Below the pieces are notes generated by a model. It searched no databases, was not told the origin of the DNA, and saw only the letters and a list, made by a program, of their open reading frames with translations. The translations under genes were made by a program, and so were the position numbers. Shown here piece after piece: positions 16,503 through 26,114 of a stretch of 64,000 nt of DNA; positions within the stretch are counted from its first letter, which is position 1; each line of letters begins with the position of its first letter. Origin of the DNA: Pseudomonas panipatensis. GTDB taxonomy: Bacteria; Pseudomonadota; Gammaproteobacteria; Pseudomonadales; Pseudomonadaceae. The DNA lies in contig NZ_FNDS01000004.1 of assembly GCF_900099785.1 (NCBI RefSeq), positions 248,001 through 312,000 of the forward strand, written 5' to 3'.

Positions 16503-17111
16503 ATGCGCAGTATCCTTTTGACATGCCTTTCCATAGGCTTGGCGGCTAGTTTTGCCGCAGTTGTGACCGAGGCGGATGCCTCTACGCGGGCCACCCGAAC
16601 CTACACTCCGGCCCCCATCGATCTCCGCGTTCCGGTACAGGGCAGCGCCCTGCTCACCGTGGCGCCCAAACCGGCTACGCAGGACAAACGCGAAGCCCAT
16701 GAAGTGACCAAACGGGCCTTCAGCATGATCGGCACGCCCTACCGTTGGGGCGGCACCTCGCCAAAGAAGGGCTTCGATTGCAGCGGCCTGGTCAACTACG
16801 TGTACCAGGACGTCGATGAAGTCGACCTGCCGCGTACCGCACGGGCCATCTACCAGAGCGGCAAGCCGAAAGTGGCGCGCCGCGACCTGCAGCCGGGCGA
16901 CCTGGTGTTCTTCCGCATCCACAGCCGTAACGTCGACCACGTCGGCATCTACGTCGGCAACGACCGCTTCGTCCACGCGCCGCGGCGCGGCGAGAAGGTC
17001 AAGGTGGCCAACCTCAACGACAGCTACTGGACGCGTCACTACCTGGCGGCCAAGCGCGTGCTGCCGACAACCCTGGCCAAGGCCGACCTGCCGGGCCATC
17101 GCTACGAATAA
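16503..17111 (+). CDS. secreted NlpC/P60 (C40) peptidoglycan endopeptidase
   Basis: A 202-residue exported cysteine peptidase. The signal peptide runs about residues 1-26 (MRSILLTCLSIGLAASFAAV to EADA). The C-terminal NlpC/P60 domain begins near residue 70 with SMIGTPYRWGG. Catalytic Cys93 is in FDCSGLV, His146 in DHVGIYVG, and the third polar residue is His158 in FVHAP. Such enzymes cut D-Glu/meso-DAP stem-peptide bonds during wall remodelling. No lipobox Cys is present at a normal cleavage site, so it is probably periplasmic. It is a single gene with a 369-base upstream region and a strong terminator. Confidence 0.92.
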   Translation: MRSILLTCLSIGLAASFAAVVTEADASTRATRTYTPAPIDLRVPVQGSALLTVAPKPATQDKREAHEVTKRAFSMIGTPYRWGGTSPKKGFDCSGLVNYVYQDVDEVDLPRTARAIYQSGKPKVARRDLQPGDLVFFRIHSRNVDHVGIYVGNDRFVHAPRRGEKVKVANLNDSYWTRHYLAAKRVLPTTLAKADLPGHRYE

Positions 17112-17139
17112 GCGCCAGCCCCGCTGGCCTGCTGCAACA

Positions 17140-17165
17140 AGAACCCCGGGCTTGCCCGGGGTTCT
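17140..17165. terminator. terminator between NlpC/P60 gene and rarD
   Basis: An 11-bp perfect stem (AGAACCCCGGG with CCCGGGGTTCT, loop CTTG) followed by GCGTTTT on the plus strand. It lies between two convergent genes and can serve both. Confidence 0.7.
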
Positions 17166-17171
17166 GCGTTT

Positions 17172-18074
17172 TCAGCCTTTCGGATCGCGCCGCGCCTGCT
17201 TGCGCAGCAGGCGCGCGCTGTCCCAGCCGGTGAGCAGGATCGCCACCCAGATCGGCCCGTAGGTCCAGAGTTGCTGCACCTGGAAGTGCTCACCGAGGAA
17301 CAGCACCGCGATGGCGAACAACAGCATCGGCTCGACATAGCTGAGAATGCCGAACAGCCCCATGGGCAGCAGACGGCTGGAGGCCATCATGGCGCCGAAG
17401 GCCAGCGCGCTGATCAGCCCGAGCATCGGCAGCAGCCCCCAGAGCCGCGGCGTCTCCATGAACGCCTGGCGCTCGCCAAAGTGCCAGATGGTGAAGATGG
17501 CGAAGGGCAACAGCACCAGCATCTCGAAGACGAAGCCGGACAGCGCGTCCACGCCCATGCGCCGGCGCAGCATGAAATACGGTGGATAACCCAGCGCGGT
17601 GATCAGGCTGAACCAGGAGAAGGCGCGGGTCAGCCACAGCTCGTGCAGCACGCCGAGCAGAGCGAAGGCCACGGCGATGCTCTGCAGCGAGGTCAGGCGC
17701 TCGCCATAGAACAGCCGGCCGCAGAGCACCATGGTCAGCGGCAGGAGGAAGTAACCGAGGGAAAGCTCCAGGGTGCGCCCGACCATCGGCGCCCAGATGA
17801 ACACGCCCCATTGCACCAGCATCATCGCCGCGGTCAGCGGGAAGCACAGCAGCAGCCAGCGCTCGCGCAACAGGCGCTGGCCGGCCGCGCGCAAGACGCC
17901 GCCCTGGCGGGTAAAGGCCACCAGCAGCAACACCATGGGAATCGACCAGACCACCCGGTGCGCCACCACCTGAACGCTGTCCAGCGGCGCCAGCCAGCGG
18001 ATGTAGCCGGGCAGCGTGACGAACAGCAGCGACGACGCCAGGGACAAGGCCACGCCACGTCCGGAGATATTCAT
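17172..18074 (-). CDS. rarD: RarD-type EamA transporter
   Basis: A 300-residue inner membrane protein with about ten transmembrane helices and two EamA repeats. The start MNISGRGVALSLASSLLF and the blocks DSVQVVAHRVVWSIP and ELSLGYFLLPLTMV are typical of the RarD (chloramphenicol-sensitive) branch of the drug/metabolite superfamily; members export metabolites of unclear identity. The ATG overlaps the stop of the upstream EamA gene by 4 bases, so the two carriers are co-translated and might form a heteromeric pair. Confidence 0.85.
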   Translation of the reverse strand: MNISGRGVALSLASSLLFVTLPGYIRWLAPLDSVQVVAHRVVWSIPMVLLLVAFTRQGGVLRAAGQRLLRERWLLLCFPLTAAMMLVQWGVFIWAPMVGRTLELSLGYFLLPLTMVLCGRLFYGERLTSLQSIAVAFALLGVLHELWLTRAFSWFSLITALGYPPYFMLRRRMGVDALSGFVFEMLVLLPFAIFTIWHFGERQAFMETPRLWGLLPMLGLISALAFGAMMASSRLLPMGLFGILSYVEPMLLFAIAVLFLGEHFQVQQLWTYGPIWVAILLTGWDSARLLRKQARRDPKG

Positions 18075-18931
18075 GCCGTCGCCCTCCGCCCACCCAGGCG
18101 ATTGACGCCCAGCGACGCCACTATCACCGCGCCGCCCAGGGCCAGGCGTGGCAGGTCGGCGTGCTGGTTCCAGATCAGCAGGTTGATCAACAGGCCGACT
18201 GGCACGTGCAGGTTGTTCATCACCGCCAGGGTGCCGCCATCCACCAGGGTGCCACCCTTGTTCCAGCAGTACTGCCCCAGGGCGGTGGCCAGCAGGCCCA
18301 TGAACAGCAGGACCAGCCATTGGGTCTCGGTGCTCGGCAGTTTCTGCGGATTGCCCAGCAACAGCCAGCCCGGCAAGGCGATCAGCAACGCACCGACGAA
18401 GAAGTAGCCAAAGCGCCGGTACTGCGGGATGTCCGAGGGGTAGCGCGCCACCAGGTGCTTGTACAGCACCTGGCCGGCGGCGAAGGTCGCATTGGCCAAC
18501 TGCAGCAGCAGGAAACCCTCGATGAAATCGCCACTGACCCCGTCGTAACGGATGATCGCCGCGCCCAGCACGGCCACGGCGGCAGCCAGCAGCGCCCAGG
18601 GGTTGAAGCGGCGGTTCAGGGCATCATCGATCAGCGCCACGTGCAGCGGCGTGAGCACGGTGAACAGCAGCACCTCGGGCACCGTCAGGACGCGGAAACT
18701 CTGGTACAGGCAGATATAGGTGACACCGAACTGCAGCGCGCCGACCAGCATCACGCCGCCGATGAAGCGCGGCGCCACGCCACGCCAGCGGGTCAGCGGC
18801 AGGAACACCAGGCCGGCCAGCAGCACTCGGGTGAGCACGGCGAAGTAGCTGTCGACCCGACCGGCGAGGTATTCGCCGATCAGACTGAAAGAGAAGGCCC
18901 AGAGGACCGTCACGAACAACAGATAAGGCAT
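18071..18931 (-). CDS. EamA-family DMT transporter (carboxylate/amino acid type)
   Basis: A 286-residue protein with ten hydrophobic segments and two EamA domains, starting MPYLLFVTVLWAFSFSLIGE. FRVLTVPEVLLFTVLTPLHV in the first repeat resembles the carboxylate/amino acid/amine subgroup. It probably exports an amino acid or similar metabolite. No good ribosome site precedes the ATG, so the start is moderately sure. It is followed directly, with a 4-base overlap, by rarD. The 216 bases between it and azoR hold no convincing gene. Confidence 0.85.
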   Translation of the reverse strand: MPYLLFVTVLWAFSFSLIGEYLAGRVDSYFAVLTRVLLAGLVFLPLTRWRGVAPRFIGGVMLVGALQFGVTYICLYQSFRVLTVPEVLLFTVLTPLHVALIDDALNRRFNPWALLAAAVAVLGAAIIRYDGVSGDFIEGFLLLQLANATFAAGQVLYKHLVARYPSDIPQYRRFGYFFVGALLIALPGWLLLGNPQKLPSTETQWLVLLFMGLLATALGQYCWNKGGTLVDGGTLAVMNNLHVPVGLLINLLIWNQHADLPRLALGGAVIVASLGVNRLGGRRATA

Positions 18932-19147
18932 GAGCGCAGCCGCGAAAAATGGGCGAGGAAAATAGCGCTTTTGCCGGAACGGGGGAAGCGGCGCGGGTCC
19001 GCGGCGACAGGCTGGCGACCGGGCGCTCGGCGCATGGCTGGCGGCGAGTGGCGCAAGAAAAAGCCCGGTCGACATTCGCAGGGGAGGCAGTGATCGACCG
19101 GGCATCGCGCCCAGGAGCGGTGGCGCGCAAGGGAAAGTGGAGCGGGA

Positions 19148-19747
19148 TCAGGCAACCGCGGCCAGTTGCTCGCGGGCCTTGGCCAGGCCGCGCGCGGCGA
19201 ACTCGCCGCCCATGTTCAGGCCTTCGGCGTGGACGAAGGTCACGTCATGGATGCCGATGAACGCCAGGGCCTGACGCAGGTAAGGCTCCTGGTGGTCCAG
19301 CGGCCCGCCGGCGTAGACGCCGCCACGGCTGGTCAGCACGAAGGCGCGCTTGCCGCTGAGCAGGCCCTGCGGGCCGCTCTCGGTGTACTTGAAGGTCACC
19401 CCGGCGCGCAGCACATGGTCGAGCCAGGCCTTGAGGGTGCTGGGGATGGCGAAGTTGTACATGGGTGCGGCCAGCACCAGCACGTCGGCCGCCAGGAGTT
19501 CGTCGGTGAGCAGGTTGGAACGCTGCAACGCGGCCTGTTCGCTGGCGCTTTGTTCGGCGGCGGGTTTAATCCAGCCACCGAGCAGATCGGCGTCCAGGTG
19601 CGGCAACGGATTGACGGCCAGGTCGCGGACCTGGACCTGATCGGCCGGATGCGCGGCACGCCAATTGGCGATGAACTCGGCGGTGAGTTGGCGGGACACC
19701 GAATCTTGCTGGCGAGCGCTGCTTTCGATAACCAGAACGCGGGACAT
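19148..19747 (-). CDS. azoR: FMN-dependent NADH-azoreductase
   Basis: A 199-residue flavodoxin-fold quinone/azo reductase starting MSRVLVIESSARQQDSVSRQ. The FMN phosphate loop is SSARQQDSVS, the APMYNFAIPSTLKAWLD block contacts flavin, and LTSRGGVY completes the site. It reduces quinones and azo bonds by two-electron transfer from NADH and limits redox cycling. Gene order (next to a LysR, a hydrolase, ppiA and an ABC exporter) matches the azoR3 locus of P. aeruginosa. A LysR-type box lies 91 bases upstream of the start, and a closely matching copy precedes the pirin gene. Confidence 0.92.
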   Translation of the reverse strand: MSRVLVIESSARQQDSVSRQLTAEFIANWRAAHPADQVQVRDLAVNPLPHLDADLLGGWIKPAAEQSASEQAALQRSNLLTDELLAADVLVLAAPMYNFAIPSTLKAWLDHVLRAGVTFKYTESGPQGLLSGKRAFVLTSRGGVYAGGPLDHQEPYLRQALAFIGIHDVTFVHAEGLNMGGEFAARGLAKAREQLAAVA

Positions 19748-19837
19748 GGGCTTCGACCTCCATCGGTCAGTTGCGTCGATGGAGAGAGACTATGGCCAGA
19801 CCAATCGATAAAAAAGCGGAAAAATTCGCTTCAAAGC

Positions 19838-19852
19838 ATCGACTAAGTTGAT
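19838..19852 (-). promoter_or_regulatory. candidate LysR-type (T-N11-A) box upstream of azoR
   Basis: On the azoR strand the 15-mer reads ATCAACTTAGTCGAT. It is an imperfect inverted repeat of the ATC-N9-GAT form expected for LysR-type regulators. It differs by only two purine transitions from the box before the pirin gene (61486-61500). A LysR gene lies 420 bases away. Confidence 0.5.
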
Positions 19853-19896
19853 TTATGAAACTTCCGGCCCTAGTCTGATCCCAGTACCGCTCGGCT

Positions 19897-20211
19897 TCAG
19901 GCCGGATTACAGGTGAGTTTGACGCGCAGCTTGATGATGGCGCGGCCGAAGCTGACGGTCAGGTTGCTGGTCTTGCCGGCGGGGACCAGCGTCTTGCGCA
20001 CCTTGGGGGTTTCCGGTCCGTTCTGGAATACCGCCGTGCAGTTCACATCCTGCTTGCCATAGTTCTGCAGCAATACGGCGCCCATGCTGTCACCGATATC
20101 CTGGGTCTCGTAGGACACCTCGGTGCCATTGAGCGAGGTTTCCACTTCGGTCGGGTAGGCGAAGGCGCTCAGCGGCAGCGACAACAGCAACGCACAGCAG
20201 AGTTTTTTCAT
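19897..20211 (-). CDS. small exported protein, unknown function
   Basis: A 104-residue protein with a clear signal peptide (MKKLCCALLLSLPLSAFA, cleavage before YPTEV). The mature part is beta-rich with two Cys that could form a disulfide (VNCTAVFQNG and the C-terminal KLTCNPA). The block VLLQNYGKQDVNC is conserved in pseudomonad homologues at this locus as far as I recall. It is periplasmic or surface located; function unknown. It diverges from the lysR gene, whose ATG is only 62 bases away, with an inverted repeat between them, so it is a likely LysR target. Confidence 0.82.
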   Translation of the reverse strand: MKKLCCALLLSLPLSAFAYPTEVETSLNGTEVSYETQDIGDSMGAVLLQNYGKQDVNCTAVFQNGPETPKVRKTLVPAGKTSNLTVSFGRAIIKLRVKLTCNPA

Positions 20212-20212
20212 G

Positions 20213-20250
20213 TGGCGGTCCCTGGACAGTCGGTTTCAGGCAGACCGCCA
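20213..20250. promoter_or_regulatory. inverted repeat in the divergent small-protein/lysR promoter
   Basis: TGGCGGTC and GACCGCCA are perfect 8-base arms separated by 22 bases, filling most of the space between the two divergent start codons. The placement fits a LysR autoregulatory operator or a stem at the mRNA start; neither is proven. Confidence 0.4.
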
Positions 20251-20272
20251 GAGTAGACAAGAGGAGGCGAGG

Positions 20273-21199
20273 ATGAAAGCGCCCCGCGTTACCCTGGATC
20301 AGTGGCGGACGCTGCAGGCCGTGGTCGATCACGGCGGCTTCGCGCAAGCGGCGGAGGCCCTGCACCGCTCGCAATCGTCGATCAGCTATACGGTCGCGCG
20401 CATGCAGGAGCAGCTCGGTGTGCCGCTGCTGCGCATCGACGGACGCAAGGCGGTGCTCACCGAGGCCGGCGAGGTGCTGCTGCGCCGCTCGCGGCAACTG
20501 GTGAAGGCCGCCGGCCAGCTGGAAGAACTGGCGCACCACATGGAACAGGGCTGGGAGCCGGAGGTACGCCTGGTGGTGGACGCCGCCTACCCCACCGTGC
20601 GCGTGGTCCGTGCGCTGTCCGCGTTCATGCCGCAGAGCCGCGGCTGCCGCGTGTTACTGCGCGAAGAGGTGCTCTCCGGGGCCGAGGAGGCGCTGATCCA
20701 GGGCGCCGCCGACCTGGCCATCAGCGGCCTGAACATCCCCGGCCATCTCGGCGCCGAGCTGTGCACGGTGGAGTTCGTCGCCGTGGCACACCCGGACCAT
20801 CCGCTGCACCGCCTGCAACGTGAACTCAGCCACCAGGATCTGGAAACCCAGATGCAGGTGGTGATCCGCGACTCGGGGCGCCTGCAGCCGCGCGACGTCG
20901 GTTGGCTCGGCGCCGAGCAGCGCTGGACGGTAGGCAGCCTGGCCACCGCCGCCACCTTCGTCAGCAACGGCCTGGGCTTCGCCTGGCTGCCGCGGCACAT
21001 GATCGAGCGCGAACTGCGCGACGGCCTGCTCAAGCCGCTGCCGCTGACCCAGGGCGGCACCCGGCAGAGCAGCTTCTACCTCTACCCGCACAAGGACAAA
21101 CCCCTGGGTCCGGCCACGCAGATTCTCGTCGAACTACTGAAGACCTTCGCCAACGTGCCGCTGGACGCGCACTTCGCCGCGCCGCAAAGCACCCACTGA
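20273..21199 (+). CDS. LysR-family transcriptional regulator
   Basis: A 308-residue LysR protein. The winged helix-turn-helix is at residues 6-65 (VTLDQWRTLQAVVDHGGFAQ, then AAEALHRSQSSISYTVARMQ), followed by a linker helix and a periplasmic-binding-like effector domain. It corresponds by context to the P. aeruginosa regulator PA3225, reported as a repressor of antibiotic-resistance genes. GAGGAGG precedes the chosen ATG; the frame's earlier ATG at 20210 overlaps the divergent gene and is rejected. Likely to control the divergent small exported protein and perhaps azoR. Confidence 0.92.
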   Translation: MKAPRVTLDQWRTLQAVVDHGGFAQAAEALHRSQSSISYTVARMQEQLGVPLLRIDGRKAVLTEAGEVLLRRSRQLVKAAGQLEELAHHMEQGWEPEVRLVVDAAYPTVRVVRALSAFMPQSRGCRVLLREEVLSGAEEALIQGAADLAISGLNIPGHLGAELCTVEFVAVAHPDHPLHRLQRELSHQDLETQMQVVIRDSGRLQPRDVGWLGAEQRWTVGSLATAATFVSNGLGFAWLPRHMIERELRDGLLKPLPLTQGGTRQSSFYLYPHKDKPLGPATQILVELLKTFANVPLDAHFAAPQSTH

Positions 21200-21212
21200 A
21201 AGGAGTCAGCCC

Positions 21213-22004
21213 ATGCCCTACCTCAGCCATGCCGGCCAGCGCCTGTACTACGCGGACAGTGGCGAGGGCACGCCGGTGCTGCTGGTCCACGGCCTGGGTT
21301 CGAGCAGCCGCGACTGGGAATACCAGATTCCCGAACTGCAGGCCCGGCACCGGGTGATCGCCCTCGACGTGCGCGGCCACGGCCAGTCCGACAAGCCGCG
21401 CGAGCGCTACAGCATCGCCGGTTTCGCCGCCGACGTGGCGGCGCTGATCGAGCAGCTGCGCCTGGCGCCGGTGCATCTGGTGGGCATCAGCATGGGCGGC
21501 ATGATCGGCTTCGAGCTGGCCACCCGCCGGCCGGAACTGCTGAAAAGCCTGACCATCGTCAACAGCGCCCCCGAAGTGAAGCCGCGCACCCCGCGCGAAT
21601 ACCTGGAGGTGGCGCGGCGCCTGTTCCTCGCCCATGTGCTGGGCCTGAACACCGTGGGCAAGGCCCTCGGCCGGCTGCTCTTCCCCAAGCCGGAGCAGGC
21701 CGAACTGCGGCGCAAGATCGAGCAGCGCTGGCCGCAGAACGACAAACGCGCGTACCTTTCCAGCCTGCACGCGATCATCGGCTGGGGTGTGCAGGAGCGT
21801 CTCGGGCGCATAACCTGTCCGACACTGGTGATCAGCGCCGACCGCGACTACACCCCGGTGGCGCTCAAGCAGGCCTACGTCGAACGCCTGCCCAACGCGC
21901 GCCTGGTGGTGATCGAAGATTCGCGCCACGCGACCCCGCTGGACCAGCCACAGGTCTTCAACCGCACCCTGCTCGACTTCCTCGGGCAGGTCGACCATTC
22001 GTAA
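21213..22004 (+). CDS. alpha/beta hydrolase
   Basis: A 263-residue cytoplasmic alpha/beta hydrolase. The oxyanion block VHGLGSSSRDW, the nucleophile Ser93 in GISMG, an acid at Asp210 or Asp212 (SADRDYTP), and His239 (DSRHATPLD) give a full triad. It is most similar in layout to the 3-oxoadipate enol-lactonase/haloperoxidase branch; the substrate is unknown. It starts 13 bases after lysR with AAAGGAG upstream and is followed 24 bases later by ppiA, so these genes form one forward operon. Confidence 0.9.
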   Translation: MPYLSHAGQRLYYADSGEGTPVLLVHGLGSSSRDWEYQIPELQARHRVIALDVRGHGQSDKPRERYSIAGFAADVAALIEQLRLAPVHLVGISMGGMIGFELATRRPELLKSLTIVNSAPEVKPRTPREYLEVARRLFLAHVLGLNTVGKALGRLLFPKPEQAELRRKIEQRWPQNDKRAYLSSLHAIIGWGVQERLGRITCPTLVISADRDYTPVALKQAYVERLPNARLVVIEDSRHATPLDQPQVFNRTLLDFLGQVDHS

Positions 22005-22028
22005 ACAGCCCCAGGAAACATCCGCAAA

Positions 22029-22595
22029 ATGACCCTGTTCAAACGCCTCCTGCTCGCCGCCTGCACCCTCGTCCTGGCCACCTCGGCGCTTGCCGCGGAC
22101 CCAGCGAAACCGCACGTTCTGCTGTCCACCACCCTCGGTGAAGTCGAGCTGGAACTCGACGCGACCAAGGCCCCGATCTCGGTGAAGAACTTCCTCGGCT
22201 ACGTTGACAGCGGCTTCTACAACGGCACTATCTTCCACCGCGTGATCCCCGGCTTCATGGTGCAGACCGGCGGTTTCACCGAGAAGATGCAGGAGAAGGA
22301 CACCCAGGCGCCGATCAAGAACGAAGCCGACAATGGTCTGCTCAACACGCGCGGCACCCTGGCCATGGCCCGCACCAGCGAGGTCAACTCGGCCACCAGC
22401 CAGTTCTTCATCAACCTGACCGACAACGACTTCCTCAACCATGGCCAGCGTGACTTCGGCTATGCCGTGTTCGGCAAGGTCGTGCGCGGCATGGGCGTGG
22501 TCGACATGATCGCCAAGGCCCCCACCGGCAACAGCGGCATGTTCCAGGACGTGCCCAAGGAACCCATCGTCATTCTTTCCGCCAAACGCCTGTAA
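22029..22595 (+). CDS. ppiA: periplasmic peptidyl-prolyl cis-trans isomerase A (cyclophilin)
   Basis: A 188-residue exported cyclophilin. The signal peptide is [20 protein letters not shown] plus LA. Catalytic and proline-binding motifs are [32 protein letters not shown] and the final [12 protein letters not shown]. It catalyses proline isomerisation during folding of periplasmic and outer membrane proteins. It is the third gene of the lysR-hydrolase-ppiA string and is separated from the ABC exporter gene by a hairpin. Confidence 0.95.
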   Translation: MTLFKRLLLAACTLVLATSALAADPAKPHVLLSTTLGEVELELDATKAPISVKNFLGYVDSGFYNGTIFHRVIPGFMVQTGGFTEKMQEKDTQAPIKNEADNGLLNTRGTLAMARTSEVNSATSQFFINLTDNDFLNHGQRDFGYAVFGKVVRGMGVVDMIAKAPTGNSGMFQDVPKEPIVILSAKRL

Positions 22596-22628
22596 ACACT
22601 GCCGGCGCACGACGCGGAGGACTGACCA

Positions 22629-22653
22629 GGCAGGCCCAACGGATGGGCCTGCC
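22629..22653 (+). terminator. 10-bp hairpin between ppiA and the ABC exporter gene
   Basis: GGCAGGCCCA and TGGGCCTGCC pair perfectly around ACGGA, starting 33 bases after the ppiA stop and ending 16 bases before the next ATG. Without a U-tract it is more likely a partial attenuator or a processing/stability stem that lowers expression of the downstream gene. Confidence 0.45.
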
Positions 22654-22669
22654 GCAACCGAGAGACATC

Positions 22670-24502
<1,833 letters not shown>

Positions 24503-24517
24503 GGCAGCGTCCGCGCG

Positions 24518-25645
24518 CTAGTCCGCCTGCCGATAAGGCAAGGCCGCCCTCGCCTCTTCGGCGTAAGCGCGGATAGCACCGCGCTCCTGTTCGAGGAATT
24601 CCGCCACCGCGGCGCGCAGCCCCGGGTGCGCCAGGTAATGCCAGGAGTGCGTGATCACCGGCTCGAAGCCACGGATCAGCTTGTGTTCGCCCTGGGCGCC
24701 GGCGTCGAAACGGCGCAGGCCCGCGCCGATGGCGTAGTCCAGCCCCTGATAGAAACAGGTCTCGAAGTGCAGGCGGTCGAACTCTGCCAGACAGCCCCAG
24801 TAGCGCCCGTAGAGGGTGTCGCCATCGACCAGGCAGAAGGCCATGGCCAGCGGCCGGCCGCTGCGGCGGGCGAAGACCACGCGGATCGACTCCGCCATGC
24901 GCTCGGCCAGCAGGCTGAAGAACTCGCGACGCAGGTAGGGCGCCTGGCCGCGTACCTCGTAGGTACTGGCGTAGCAGGCGTGCACGAAGTCCCAGTCGAC
25001 CTCGCTCAGCTCGTGCCCTGCCATCCAGCGGAAATCGATGCCCTGCCCGGCCACCTGCTCACGCTCCTTGCGCATCTGCTTGCGCTTGCGCGAGGCCAGC
25101 CCATCGAGAAAGTCCTGGAAGTCGCGGTAACCCCGGTTGAACCAGTGGTACTGGCACCCCAGGCGCTCCAGCCAGCCGTCTTCGGCGGCCAGTCGGGCGT
25201 CGGCGCGGGCATCGGTGAAGTTCACGTGCACCCCGGACCAGCGCCCCGCCTCGCTGCCTTGGGCGAGGGCGCCGAGCAATTCGGTGAGCGCCGCGTCCTC
25301 GCCGAGCAGGCGCGCCCCACTCACCGGCGAAAAGGGAACGCCGACCAGCAGCTTGGGGTAATAGCGGATACCGGCGCGCTGGCAGGCATCGGCCCAGCCC
25401 CAATCGAAGACATACTCGCCGTAGGAGTGGGCTTTCACATAGGCCGGCAACGCCGCCAGCAGGCGGCCGTCATCGCCGCGCAGCAGGTGGTGCGCCGGTT
25501 GCCAGCCGCTCTGCGGGGCAACGCTGCCGCTGTCCTCCAGGCTGGCGAGGAAGGCGTGGCGCAGAAATGGCTGGGCATCCGGCAACAGGGCGTCCCACTG
25601 GCGGGCATCGAGGTCGGCGAGGCGGGAAAGGGTCTGGATAGGCAT
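24518..25645 (-). CDS. FemAB/GNAT-like acyltransferase (peptidogalycan synthesis family)
   Basis: A 375-residue cytoplasmic protein of the DUF482 / 'peptidogalycan biosynthesis' group in the GNAT-FemAB superfamily. Characteristic segments are the N-terminal WDALLPDAQPFLRHAFLASL, the YGEYVFDWGWADA block, the basic RKRKQMRKEREQV helix and the C-terminal DAGAQGEHKLIRGFEP. A role in modifying an amino-group acceptor, perhaps a wall peptide or lipid, is inferred only from the fold. The frame extends 80 codons upstream, but MPIQTLSRL is the family start. Confidence 0.87.
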   Translation of the reverse strand: MPIQTLSRLADLDARQWDALLPDAQPFLRHAFLASLEDSGSVAPQSGWQPAHHLLRGDDGRLLAALPAYVKAHSYGEYVFDWGWADACQRAGIRYYPKLLVGVPFSPVSGARLLGEDAALTELLGALAQGSEAGRWSGVHVNFTDARADARLAAEDGWLERLGCQYHWFNRGYRDFQDFLDGLASRKRKQMRKEREQVAGQGIDFRWMAGHELSEVDWDFVHACYASTYEVRGQAPYLRREFFSLLAERMAESIRVVFARRSGRPLAMAFCLVDGDTLYGRYWGCLAEFDRLHFETCFYQGLDYAIGAGLRRFDAGAQGEHKLIRGFEPVITHSWHYLAHPGLRAAVAEFLEQERGAIRAYAEEARAALPYRQAD

Positions 25646-25865
25646 GCCCGACAGTCTGGCGCGAGACGCGGTGGAACGAAAGATGGACGCACGGCGAAAA
25701 CCTGGCCTGGCCCTTCGTCGAGAGGCGCTTGCGCCGACGCGACGCTGCTCTAAGGTGGTGTGACGCTGAAGCATCGGCCCCGCCCGTCGGCGGGACATCC
25801 ACGCCAGAGCGTTCCCGGATGGCTCGGGAAGCCCGTGGCTCTGGCCTCGCCATGAGGAACGCCCC

Positions 25866-26114
25866 ATGCAAAGCCTGCAATGCACCCACCGCGACTACAC
25901 CATCGTCGCCCGCGTCTTCGAGCATCCCGGCCTGCCGACGCCCTGGGCCGGCGGCTGCGAGATCATCGCCCCCGACGGCCGCATCAGCCGGCGCCAGGCA
26001 CTGCCGGCGCAAATGGCCTACCTGGCCGACCTGGACAACGCCCAGCACGCCTCCATCGCCCACGGCAAATGGCTGGTGGATCAGTGCCTGGAGGGCAAGC
26101 GGCAGCTCTTCTAA
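25866..26114 (+). CDS. small hypothetical protein (82 aa)
   Basis: An 82-residue soluble protein, MQSLQCTHRDYTIVARVFEH onward, with GGCEIIAPDGRISRRQ in the middle and a C-terminal helix. No motif is recognised. GAGGAAC precedes the ATG. Its stop overlaps the stop of the convergent glycosyltransferase gene (TAA against TAG on the other strand, 4 shared bases), so transcription of the two may interfere. I consider it real because of its codon bias and ribosome site. Confidence 0.7.
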   Translation: MQSLQCTHRDYTIVARVFEHPGLPTPWAGGCEIIAPDGRISRRQALPAQMAYLADLDNAQHASIAHGKWLVDQCLEGKRQLF

